A stretch of DNA of 64,000 nucleotides. It comes from Neopestalotiopsis rosae (lineage: Eukaryota; Ascomycota; Sordariomycetes; Amphisphaeriales; Sporocadaceae). Positions 12,012-22,166 of the stretch are shown here, piece by piece. A program made the position numbers and the translations under genes. The stretch lies in contig JALGAS010000004.1 of the NCBI GenBank assembly GCA_023078685.1, positions 2,852,001 through 2,916,000 of the forward strand, in the 5' to 3' direction. Under the pieces are notes generated by a model. That model was not told the DNA's origin, ran no database searches, and was given only the letters and a program-made list of their open reading frames with translations. The first letter of the stretch is position 1. Every line of letters begins with the position of its first letter.

Positions 12012-13168
12012 TCATTTACCCTCGGCCCAGAAGCGATCCAATGCCTCCTGCCTCACCTCATAGGCCCAGTGGTGACAGGTCTGGTGGACGACGGGGCTGA
12101 CGTCGGGCTTCTCGCCGTCTAGATCGTCGTCGTCTTCGTCAAAGACACTCCTGATGCCGGTCTGTACGTACTTTTTGAGGAGTATACGCCTCCAGCGGCC
12201 GGTTGGCCCAACGCACTTTTTCCATCTGGATATTTGGCGGTCATCATCGTCGCACCTGCGGCCCACTATATCTTCCGATTAGAAGTCTTCAATTAAAAAT
12301 GCAGATTCGACTCACTCCAGAAACGACAGTACCATTGAAACCACCCTCGCACGTCGTAGTTGTGATTGATCCACTGAGAATAGTCAACGTTAGTCGCCAC
12401 TTCACGCGATAATCCGGATCAGATACAAGGACCACTCACGCCATTGGCCTCCCACTCCTCGATACTCTGACCGCAGGCCCTGCCATACTTGTTGACACTC
12501 TCGTCATAGTCGGGACTAGTCAAGTAGCGCGCGACATCGAGCCCCTCGGTCCAAGCCCCGGGGAGCTCCCGCCAGTCGTCCTCGACGGTGGTGCGCAGGT
12601 GCCGCGAGTACAGCGGCCGCCAGTAAGAGCCGCCAAAGCACCCCTCGCGCATGATCTCCTCGGGCGACTTGTTGGGAGTGAAATCCGGATGCGACGCAAA
12701 GCGGTACTCGCCCGTCACGTCGTCGCGCGTGGGCGGGGGCGCCTCGGGCGTCCACGATGTCCAGCCCGTGCGGAGGCTGTCCAGGTCCGGACGCGCTGCC
12801 GCGCTGCTGGCCCTGCCGTCCCCGGCCGAGTCGGAGTCCTCAGCAGCCAGGACCGGGAGAGCCCTCTTCCTGACCAGAGCTGCGCCCTTCCTGGCGGTAT
12901 TCTTCCCGCGAGGCACGGACCGCTCCGGCTTGCTGGCGCTGAGTGCGTCCTCGTTGTAAGTCGGACGCGCCGCCGACGAGGCGATGCGCGCCGAGGTTCG
13001 TACCGGCTGGCCTGTGTTAAACTTGCGTCGCTTCGCCGCTGGCGGCTGTGTTGTACCCGCCTCCTTCTTCGGGTCCGGCTCGGGCTTCACGAGTGGCTCC
13101 ACGTCTTGTAAGAGGGCTTGGTTCTCCTTGATGTTTGCCAGGCGCCGGTCTCCAAAGGACGTGGCCAT
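12012..13168 (-). CDS. conserved fungal protein of unknown function (WYCRFW-GRR motif)
   Basis: Three exons, 13168-12440, 12373-12316 and 12265-12012, with introns of 66 and 50 bases, give 346 residues. Splicing joins WEANG to WINHNYDVRGWFQWYCRFW and then to MGRRCDDDDRQISRW. The first ~130 residues are basic and disordered with a likely nuclear signal (AAKRRKF) and no fold I can see. The C-terminal ~200 residues are dense in aromatic residues (GSYWRPLYSR, SVNKYGRACGQSIEEWE, WYCRFW, GPTGRWRRILLKKY) and look like one compact domain. I recall this tryptophan-rich motif set from uncharacterised proteins of other fungi and some other eukaryotes, but I know of no assigned function. A nuclear location is inferred. 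It is head-to-head with the XLF gene, 1.37 kb away. Confidence 0.85.
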
Positions 13169-14537
13169 CGAGAATGTGAGATATTCTGATTTTCCCTATT
13201 TCTTTTGAATGAGTCAAAGCGAGAAGAACTTTGTAATTTTATAGAAAAAGCCCGAAACAGTCCAAAGAAGTGTCAATTGTCTTGTCGCGACTGAGAAAGC
13301 AATGTTTAGTTGTCTGTCTATACTGGCTCATTATGAATACGTCATAGGCTAGCTCACAGCGCAAACTGCCAAAGCGCGTCTGGTGTGCGCCAGCCTCTGT
13401 TGCCATCCATGTCCTAGCAGTCATGGCAAGCTTAGTGGAGCATCAACTATAGTAACCTTTCAGCAAGCAAGATCGTATCTTCAAATGGCGAGACACGCAT
13501 TTCCATTATCATATTTCTGAAGATGGCCCTGGGTATTCGTCTGTGAGCTGCACTGTACATTTGCTTCAAAGGCGCTAATCTATACAAGTTGGCTGGGCGG
13601 CTTCGCTGATAAATTAATTCGTTATGACCTGTAATAATTAGTCGGACGTAGAGTACGAAAGTGCCTTCAAATTACAAAGTCGTGTATATTATAGTTTCTA
13701 TGAGTGTTTAAATAATTATTTAAACTTGTTGCAAGTTGAAGCACCAAGCAGCTGTACATATACATAGTATTCTCTGAAGGTAGGAGGTACTTACTTACTT
13801 ACTTTTGGTGGATGGAATTCCTGGTCTGTGCGGCCCTTGTTGTGCTGCCGCCTAATAACAAGAAGTCGCGACTGGCTTCTTCGGAGGCTAGCTCCAACTT
13901 CGAGAACGAAGAAAAGAAGAAAACAAAAAGGAAGAAAAAGAGTCCCGAAACCTGAGTCCCCTTTTGTCTCGGCAAGACACATGCCACGAAACGTCCCTTC
14001 AGTCATTCGCGAGAGCTTCTTCACTCTCTGAGCACATGGCGACGTGCGACCTGACCGCAATTCCACCGTTGTAGCGTCACCTTGTCACAAGTGCAGCTAT
14101 TCCATCTTTCTGTCTTCTTCGAGCAGCTCGGGGGTACCGATTAGGATACTTGTGGTCGTCGCGTTTCTGAAACGAGCCGTCCGACTCTGTCTTCCGGGAT
14201 AGATACCTGAGATCTGCCGTCCGCTTGGGAACGAAGCCACGGCAACTGGTGTCAGCCAAAGTCCTTTTACTTTTCACCGAAACGGGAAATCCTTGGTGGT
14301 TAGAGTCGCACCTCTTTGGTGTGCCACTTCGTGGACTGCTACTTTCAAGTACATCGCCAGCTGTCTCGTCGTCCCACTTCCGAAGCCCGGTCAACATTGT
14401 ACCACTACAGTAGTGTAGTCCCTTGTAGCTCGGTCTGCTTCTAGTGGTTTTATTTACTGCTGCTTGCACCCGTTTCTCCGTGCTTCTACTGGTGATCTCG
14501 GCAGCCGCATGCCCGATCTCATTAGACAGACCACGCA
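13169..14537. other. divergent intergenic region, 1.37 kb
   Basis: It separates the start codons of the unknown conserved gene (leftward) and XLF (rightward), so it should hold both promoters and leaders. A short palindromic AT-rich patch is near 13708-13725, and an imperfect (ACTT)n run is near 13790-13804. No open frame here looks coding. Confidence 0.5.
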
Positions 14538-16193
14538 ATGGCCATAAATGCTGCTAATTGGAGGCCGTTGCCGTCCTTCCAGAATGTCCCACCTCTGCTA
14601 GTCCGTCCCGTTTTCACTTTACAGTCGTACAGTGTTCACATCACCGACTTGGCCAACCTCTGGGTGGAGGACCTCGACCGCAAAGGTATTGGCAGGCGCA
14701 GCCTCAATGAGGATACCAGCATCGACCCGACCGAGGGCCCTGATCAGATGCGCATGCTTCTGACCAAGATTCAAGCCGCATTGGATCCCTCAGCGCCGGA
14801 TCATGATCAGACGAGTATCTCCATCGCAACCGTACCCAAGAATGGCGACACGGTACTCGCTCTCACCATCACGTGTCAACTTCCCGACGGATTAAAGCCT
14901 CTTGTATGGACTTTCCAAATGTCTAAATGCCCCACCACATCAATCGCTCCTGAACTTGTATTGCCCATGGTCCAGAAGCTGCAAACGAGGACCCAACAAA
15001 TTGATGAGCTCGTCAAATTGATAAAAGTCAAGGAAGGGATAATCGATAAGCTCATTGATAAGCTCGACCGTGCTGGTCTGGGCCTGGAAAGCGTTTGGAA
15101 TGTCCTCTCAAGCAAGCGAAATCCCTCTCGAGAATATGCAGAGGAAAAAATCACAGGTCTCGCCCCTCTTAAAAAGGAGTCATGGCAATTGCCAGATTTG
15201 CCAAGTACGCAAGAGCTTGACGGCATTGTTTCGCTCGCTACGACTGCCCTTATTGGGCCGGAAAACTCAAAGAGCCCGGAAGCTCGCCCGTCTGATGTTC
15301 TTGATGACTGGTGGGGGAGATTAGGCACAAAGCCTGTCAAGTCTGTCCCACGTACGACGCCAAGCAGCGGCAGCACCGTTAAAGCGGACGTGCCCCCTGA
15401 AAAATCGAGGCTTGCTGCAGATTCAGATACCGACACGGATGACTTTCAGGTCCAAGCTACACCTCCTCACCTAGCCTCCGCCCAGAAACGTCGCACAGAG
15501 GCAGACCTTGATGCTACCACAGATGATGACGGGGACGCGATTCCGGACAGTCATCCCGTCGTGACTCGACCGGCCAAGTCCAGATTAGGCGGCATTGGGA
15601 AAAGGCAGACTGCAGCTTCTCCCCCTGCAACACAGTCTCGACCAGAGATCACTGTCGACGCAGACGATACTGCGTCAGAACCGGAAGAAGAGCCGGTGAA
15701 GTCTCCGCCTCGACAGCAGAAGACTGGTCGCATAGGCATGATTGGAGGAAAGAAGCCAGACCCAGAAATCAGCAAGGCAGATTCTCTCCCACAGAGACAC
15801 CGTGTTGCAGACGATGAAGACAAGACAGCCTCGGAGTCGGAAGGAGAGAAGCAGGGCAAAAATACATCGCCCGCATCTCTACCGGCTGGATCTTCGCAGA
15901 GGCGGAGAATAGGAGCAATCGGACGAATCGGTGGGATAGGCGGGCAGGCCCCCGTTCAACCCAACAGGAAATCACCGACGCCCGACACAGAGCCCACTGA
16001 GTCTACAGGGCGAAGAATTGGTGCAATTGGAAAAAGGAAACTCGACAAGGAAACACAGTCGGTGACGGATAGCAAAAGTCCCGACGAGTCAGAAGACGAT
16101 GAGCAACGAGCTGAGCGCAAACGAGCTGAACTAGCGAAGGAGCTCGAGCGCAAAGCCAACGCCAAGCCAACAAAGAAGAAGAGGAAGTTTTGA
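14538..16193 (+). CDS. XLF/Nej1-type non-homologous end-joining factor
   Basis: Intronless, 551 residues. Residues 1 to about 135 form the XRCC4/XLF-like head (WRPLPSFQNVPPLLVRP..., VHITDLANLWVEDLDRKGI, LKPLVWTFQMSKCP). About 140-185 is a heptad coiled-coil stalk (QKLQTRTQQIDELVKLIKVKEGIIDKLIDKLDR) that would dimerise. The rest is long, acidic and disordered, and ends in basic KKKRKF. That matches the known C-terminal Ku-binding motif type of XLF proteins (basic cluster plus terminal aromatic). The protein should bridge DNA ends with Ku and the ligase IV complex in the nucleus. The disordered tail carries repeated R-[IL]-G-x-I-G motifs at about residues 347, 397, 455-463 and 491, described in the findings. 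Confidence 0.88.
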   Translation: MAINAANWRPLPSFQNVPPLLVRPVFTLQSYSVHITDLANLWVEDLDRKGIGRRSLNEDTSIDPTEGPDQMRMLLTKIQAALDPSAPDHDQTSISIATVPKNGDTVLALTITCQLPDGLKPLVWTFQMSKCPTTSIAPELVLPMVQKLQTRTQQIDELVKLIKVKEGIIDKLIDKLDRAGLGLESVWNVLSSKRNPSREYAEEKITGLAPLKKESWQLPDLPSTQELDGIVSLATTALIGPENSKSPEARPSDVLDDWWGRLGTKPVKSVPRTTPSSGSTVKADVPPEKSRLAADSDTDTDDFQVQATPPHLASAQKRRTEADLDATTDDDGDAIPDSHPVVTRPAKSRLGGIGKRQTAASPPATQSRPEITVDADDTASEPEEEPVKSPPRQQKTGRIGMIGGKKPDPEISKADSLPQRHRVADDEDKTASESEGEKQGKNTSPASLPAGSSQRRRIGAIGRIGGIGGQAPVQPNRKSPTPDTEPTESTGRRIGAIGKRKLDKETQSVTDSKSPDESEDDEQRAERKRAELAKELERKANAKPTKKKRKF

Positions 16194-17446
16194 TACACGG
16201 ATCCGTACACAAAATTCAAGATTAGCCTCGAAGCCTTTGTATCAGGGGTTTCCCATTGCAGCGACGGACCACCCAGCCTACAGAAATGCTCCAATCTTTG
16301 CACCGATAATGTCTGTCTCACCTTTCAAATATTGTGTTAGAATCTTGAGGGCTTCCTATTACGAACACTAGCTATATGTGGGATGGTATCTGTGGCTTAA
16401 TCGTAAATTAGACGATGGAGTCTTGCAAAGTCCCTTGGATCAGTCGTGGGCTCATTCGACTACCTATCATACTTTAGGCGGTGTGTCTTGCTTTACGATG
16501 AGGCTTCAACCGGGGCTGTATGCCAAAGTGTATTTTCTGGCCCCGTGCATGCAGCGGGAACTTGCGTCTTGAGGCGGATGAAGTATGCTGCAATTGCCGG
16601 GAGGGCGGTTCCGTCGTCCATTCATTTTTGCACCTCGCTAAAGTCGTGTCCGCCTTCCTGTCGCCCATTTGGATTGGGGCGACCTACAGCGGCGTCCCAC
16701 GTCGCTGATCACAACCCAAGGACCCTTGGCTCGGGATTTGTCTGTACTGTCTCACAAATGTTGTCATTGAATCTCTGCAACGGCTGGCCGCCGGCGGTCA
16801 TGTACGATATATTGCCTGCCACCATTTTCGGGGAGGCCGGTCACTCTTCCTGAATATCTTTGACAAGATGGCACTCTAGTCAGTCTTTGGTTGCTCAATG
16901 TAGCTTCCCGTCCATATCCTGGGATATGGTGCTTTCATCTCAAAGGTTGGAACGTGGGTGAACAACGTACCCGTGAGGTATGAGTACAATTGGGAGACCC
17001 GGTATGCGAACAGAGATTCGAAGCCACTCGCAAGCCATTTTCAGGGAGGCTACGTTATGGATAAGCATGCAGTTTCATCTTCGCAAGACGCAGACTATTC
17101 GCATACAGTCGCTGTGACTATCAGACTTGTAAATGGAGGAGGTTATATTCGTGAAGTATGGAGAGGGTCCTAATCCAGGATGGTGGCTGGCTGAATGTGT
17201 AACGTTTCTCCAATTCTCGGCACAAGTCGCCCACCGTCCTGGCAAGGATGCTAGAGGAAAATCTTATATTATTCCGGGAACACCACCCCAACCAACATCA
17301 ATCGCCATGGCTTCCTGGCTCGTCAAGTTTATCTGGAAGTTTCGCCAGCCAAAGCCAGATAAGGCTTGGAATCTAAAGAAAGCAGCATGGGATACAATAA
17401 AGAACAGAGACCCGGATGTCCGCGAGATTCTGATTCGCAGGCTTTA
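16194..17446. other. intergenic region with unclear short frames
   Basis: No recognisable gene. A plus-strand frame at 17133-17447 (104 codons, ending DVREILIRRL) has some coding look, but no family and no splice partners were found. It overlaps what may be the 3' end of the decayed minus-strand gene next door. Confidence 0.4.
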
Positions 17447-17558
17447 GTGCTATTCAAATTTGAACTTTCAATTTCTTCTAAGTTTATTAATTTTGATGTT
17501 TTCTATAATTCTTTGTATATTTTTGATTTTAATCTTTTGAGCAATAGCCGTGCTATTC
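17447..17558. repeat. AT-rich insert flanked by 9-bp direct repeats
   Basis: GTGCTATTC occurs at 17447-17455 and again at 17550-17558. The 94 bases between are very AT-rich, unlike either flank. The arrangement resembles an insertion with a target-site duplication. If the insert and one repeat are removed, the minus-strand frame of the neighbouring decayed gene runs on past the junction (…DANSTKACESES…) for about 50 codons. It has no terminal inverted repeats that I can see, and it is too short to be autonomous. Confidence 0.4.
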
Positions 17559-18284
17559 GCATCCCCATACGAATCCCATTCATGGCCCAAGACTTTCTGC
17601 GATCTAGTCACATGTCGGTTCCACCATAGCTCCGTGTCTATGACATTATTCTCTGGAAAGAATGGGTGCTCAGAGGGCGGCTGGGCGTCCAGGGACGGGC
17701 ACTTTGGCAAAGGGTGCGGATTCTTGGCTTTTATTGAAATAATCGTTGGCATATTCCAAGCAGTCGTCGGGAATATGCGACGTAGGCCCTCGCCGTGGGC
17801 AAATCTTGTGAACGCGTCTTCGTAAGCGTTAAAAAGAATATAGTGGCGTTGGAGAAGGCATCGAATGAACGGCTTTAGGTGAGTTCAACCTCGCAGCAGG
17901 GTCGAATTCACTTCATCTGTACTAATCGCTCCGTCCATGAGCCGGTGGGCAATGTTCTGTACAATGTCACGATCGCTTGGTCGAAGGTGCTGTGTCCAGC
18001 GCCATACGAATGCAACGTGTGCCACCAAGTGTTCATCCATTTTGCAAGATTGAACTTCGCAACCTGTAGCTGGCGAAAGCTTTTGAGCCCAATGAACTAA
18101 TTCCTAAGCAAACAAAGGCCCGAAAGATGCTTGGAGTTCGATGGCTCATCTCACTATCATTGGGTATACGTTAGTATATGTTTGATGCTATCTCCAATGC
18201 CCAATGGATCAAATAAGCAGCCGCTCTTTCAAACAAGTCCAGCTGCTGTGCTACTGCGGAAACCCGAAAGCCTGTATTTTTCAT
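17468..18284 (-). pseudogene. decayed protein-coding gene, family not recognised
   Basis: A coding-like minus-strand frame runs from a good 3' splice site (TTTGCTTAG, exon start 18103) down to 17468. It is interrupted once, by TGA at 17885-17887. The protein sequence is convincing on both sides (HLRPSDRDIVQNIAHRLMDG before the stop; THLKPFIRCLLQRHYILFNA after it) and stays in the same frame, so this is a single nonsense change. CGA to TGA, as produced by C-to-T mutation, would explain it. Farther upstream, 18284-18171 has another coding-like stretch (VAQQLDLFERAAAYLIHWAL), but I could not join it in frame. The 3' end meets the AT-rich insert at 17456-17549. I do not recognise the family. Stop-codon readthrough or a missed intron are less likely alternatives. 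Confidence 0.5.
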
Positions 18285-18561
18285 ATTGATTGTGTGTCAG
18301 GTCGCGCATTAAGGAAAGAGGTTTCGGTCAGCGCTTATTACGTGAGGTGTCTTGCACCTGCCACTTTGCCCCCCACTTACGGTGGTTTCTTTTTCACGCC
18401 CTCGAACTCTTGAAATACTGCAGCATTGTGGGTTGCAAAGAAAACAACAACACCAACAATCATTAAGCACAATAGCCAGTTCTTTGCGAGTAACCGCCTC
18501 ATCTCCAAGACACGGACGGTCTCCACGGCATAAAACCACCCCACAAGAAAACGCGTCAAAA

Positions 18562-19047
18562 ATGGCTACCACGACCAAGCGATCAGCCCAGGACGTCATT
18601 TCGGCCCTGAACCTGTCCCCGCACCCGGAAAAGGGCTACTTTATCGAGATGAGCCGCGACGGCGACCACGGCACCGCCATCTACTACCTCCTAGAAAAGG
18701 ACGCGGGCCGGTCGCACTGGCACAAGGTGACCAACGCCACCGAGATCTGGCACCACTACGGGGGCGCCCCGCTCCGGCTCGACCTGGCCTGGGACGACGG
18801 CACGCCCGTCCGCCACGCCGTGCTTGGCCCGGACCTGTGGGCGGGCGAGCGGCCCCAGGTCGTCGTCCGGCCCGCCGAGTGGCAGTGCGCCACCTCGCTC
18901 GGCGACTGGACCCTGGTGGGGTGCACCGTCGCGCCCTCGTTCAGCATGGACAACTTTGTCATGGCCGACGAGGGCTGGGAGCCCAACATGGGCGGCGACA
19001 ACAACAACAACAGCAGCAGCGGTGATGCAAGGGCGGGTTCGAAATAG
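18562..19047 (+). CDS. DUF985-type cupin protein
   Basis: Intronless, 161 residues, from the ATG in AAAATGGCT. The sequence shows the small one-domain cupin family known as DUF985/Cupin_5: HPEKGYFIEMSRDG, then AIYYLLEKDAGRSHWHKV, the histidine-rich EIWHHYGG, and WTLVGCTVAPSF near the end. The histidines in SHWHK and EIWHHYGG are the likely metal or ligand site. The reaction of this family is not firmly established. The C-terminus ends in a low-complexity N/S tract (DNNNNSSSGD). The sequence is GC-rich in third positions, as in other real genes here, which supports expression. It ends against an 8.7-kb gene-free region. Confidence 0.85.
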   Translation: MATTTKRSAQDVISALNLSPHPEKGYFIEMSRDGDHGTAIYYLLEKDAGRSHWHKVTNATEIWHHYGGAPLRLDLAWDDGTPVRHAVLGPDLWAGERPQVVVRPAEWQCATSLGDWTLVGCTVAPSFSMDNFVMADEGWEPNMGGDNNNNSSSGDARAGSK

Positions 19048-22000
19048 ATTTTTCTCATGTTACCGTACCTTTGTGTCGACACAGACGTGACGAAGGAGGA
19101 GATATTTTTGGGGGCGCCACATGAAAAAGTTTGGGGAAAGGAGACAGAGAAGGTGACCATTCCTTGTTGTTGACAGCGCTTGAGACTCTGGATTGCAAGG
19201 AAATGCAAACAGCGCGCCGATGAGCCAGCCCCAAGGATATTGTCCGAGAGAGAGAGACAAAGAATGGCACACTATTGCGAAACGGACTGTGTTATTCTTT
19301 GAGCGGATTTCGGCAGGTGTCATGAAGTTTTTGGCATGCCCAACCTAATCTATTTCCATATCCAACCCTCACCTTCTTGATGGGTCGCACGTAACAATAG
19401 GCCCTTCAATCGCCCCTTTGTTACCTATATGCACTTGAATTTCAACGTTCGTGTGCGACTCGGCAGATATGAAGATGGCCAATGAAGCTCTTGTACGTCC
19501 ACACTGTCCCCTCGGGCTGGGCGTAGATTGTGATCGTGTTACTATGCATTGAACAAGGTCTATGGTCTCACCGTAAGCGCGCTGTTTCTTGCACCACCAA
19601 AGTATTGGGTGAGACTTTATTCGTCCGAGTGCCGCAAGAGGATAGGAGGCTGGGCAGAGAGTGACTGTGTGACTTTGCTGGGTCAGGGACCTGGCAGTTG
19701 CGAGCAGTGGTGCGATGGCCCTTCAGTCTCGTTCCACCGCGATTACCATCCTCCGTTGGTCTGATCGTATTGCTCAAGAGGCCGGATCCATTCAAGGAAT
19801 ACGCAATGGACTAGTCTCATCAGTCTCCAACACCAATTCGACGCCTGGATAGGTGCATCATCCGGGTCTAGCTGCCAGCTACGCAGGTGATCAAGCTCCC
19901 CAGGGTCTGATCAACAGTACATCTTATGAAGATCTTGCATCAGAATATGTGGCAAATGAACTATTGCTCATCCCGGAGAGATGAAGTTCTTCTCCTCTGA
20001 TGCTGTTCCCAATAGAAATGTACTCGACATCGACATGACTGGGGTTCATCTCCAATATCGCGTCAACAATTATATTTTCTGCACAAGTTATTGGCATCAT
20101 CGTCACCGGTATCGACTTTTTAGTGCTCATTTCGTACTGTACTTGTTCAGGTTGGCATTGAACAGAAGAGAAGATCAGGGATTCCGTCTCATGTGACCAA
20201 ACGAGTCTGCGTCCGGAAGCCAGGAATACCAAGAACCCTGATCGATGTCCGCCACATGCGCGGATCTTTACGCGATAATGTTACAAAGTGTATCAAGATG
20301 GCACCAAGAACCAGGCCGCTCAAATGGGCCAACAGACAGAATGCATTTTGATTTCAAAAAAGACACTAACCAGGGATGATTTGGGATCAAATTGTAAAAT
20401 ACAACGAAGAAAAGGCGCCAAGGGCAACAGCAAAAAAATTTACCGAGCTTCAGGCCCTCAATCCAGGAACTTTTGGGACCCCTTGTTGCGAAGTTACGTG
20501 AGAGGTGAAAGGGGGTCACCGCCCACCCAGCGAATCACAGTGCCAGGACACTATCCGGCCACGCAGACCCATGCCCATGCGAATTTTATCACTTTCCCAC
20601 TCTGCTACTGTAGTAAGAATACACACAAATGCCGAACCCCCGCAAGTAAAATACATTAGTAGTAGTAAGACGGTCCGGTATGACGCGGAGAGCATGGTCC
20701 AGAGGGTCCTGAGGGTCCTGAGAGAGAGAAGCTCATTAGGGGTCTTTTAGGTTCAGGGCTGCATTATACAGAATACTAAGCCCAAGCTACGCGACCAGGG
20801 AGAGGAAAGAGGAGAATCGTTACAGCGAGAGCATCCAGGGTCAGAGAGATACATGGCAGATACATATCTCGAGATATCACGGCCGAGTTGATGAGTGAGT
20901 GGGAATTGACATTCACAAGGGCATAACAATTCCAAATACTCTTTTTCGGTCTTCCTCCACCTCTGAGATTCCTGTTGGGCTTTCTTCCCATGATGATCGC
21001 TCCTTGAACGCAGGAAGCAACCGGACAAGATCTCCACTAGTGGGCGAAAATATTGATAGGCTGGCTGGGCCACCCGACGAGATTGAGTCCTCGGCCCGTG
21101 TTGGGCTGCCGAATGCAGCGGGTAGTTCTCTGTTTGGCTGGAGCAGCGATTTTGCGGAAAAGTCCTCATTCATGCACGTCTACGCATCTGTCAGAACAAG
21201 AAAAAAGCAAAATGTACACTACACGTGGGTATACGATAGTTCACCGCTTTATCCCTTTGCTGCCTTTTTTTGTCTGGCCACACATACGTAGTACAACAAC
21301 TACAAGCTCGGATGTGTTAATGTCGTGGCACCACCATTCATTCATCGTCCATCCATCCATTTGCATTATACCTGGTTGCCCGCGGCGTTGCCCGCGGCAT
21401 TGCCTTAGCGATCGAAAAAAGAAACAGAAAAGATGCGATCCTACCACACCTCAACCATGCACATCGATCTGCATGCAGTACCGTAACAAGTTTGGCTGGG
21501 GTGGGGGGAGGGAAAGGAGGGTGGGTGGGCGCGCGCACCAAGGCTGGGCCGGGGGCATGTATTCATGCCTTGCCTCCTCCATGGGTCGAACCCTGTGTAT
21601 ACTTCACAGTTCCCTTTGTTCTACCTTTCTTGCCTTTATCAATCGGAATTCGGAGTTCAAAATGAGAAGAAAACTGTGCCTCTCGGAGTTCTTCTGAATT
21701 GTATCTTCGTTCCATGGTAGTTTTGTAATATTGCATCTATTTGTGCAAGGATGGGTAAAGTGTTTGGTTGCTTCATATCAACCCAATGTAGTCTGCATTA
21801 GTAAGAAAAAAGAAAAAGAGAGACGACTTTTGGGCTCGATGAAAGCAAGACTCTTACCTGAGCTACAATCATACGGCTTACCGGGAACACGGGATCGAGC
21901 AGAAAAAGAATCCAAGTCGTTTATGCTTTTTTGGAATGAGATCATGCAGCATGAAGACTCGGCACTTTTTGCCGCAGATTTCTTATTAAATTCGTACACG

Positions 22001-22140
22001 TGTACCCAGGTAAACCTGACTGGTGGCTCCCGGAGAACGGCGGTAAACCAAGAAGAAGAAGGTTGGCAGGCAAGGCAGGCAGGCAGTGGCAGTTGCGATT
22101 CTGCACAACCACGACGACATGCTTCTATGAGGGGAGCATT

Positions 22141-22166
22141 GGGGGGGGGGGGGGGGGGGGGGGGGG
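22141..22166 (+). repeat. homopolymer run of 26 G
   Basis: An uninterrupted run of 26 G residues follows GGGAGCATT. It is the longest homopolymer in the window and could form G-quadruplexes. The exact length is unreliable in any assembly because of slippage. Confidence 0.9.

Noticed and set aside
21053..21697. 214-codon plus-strand frame in the gene-free block
   Set aside because: Random-looking residues rich in H, C, S and R, with no fold or motif.
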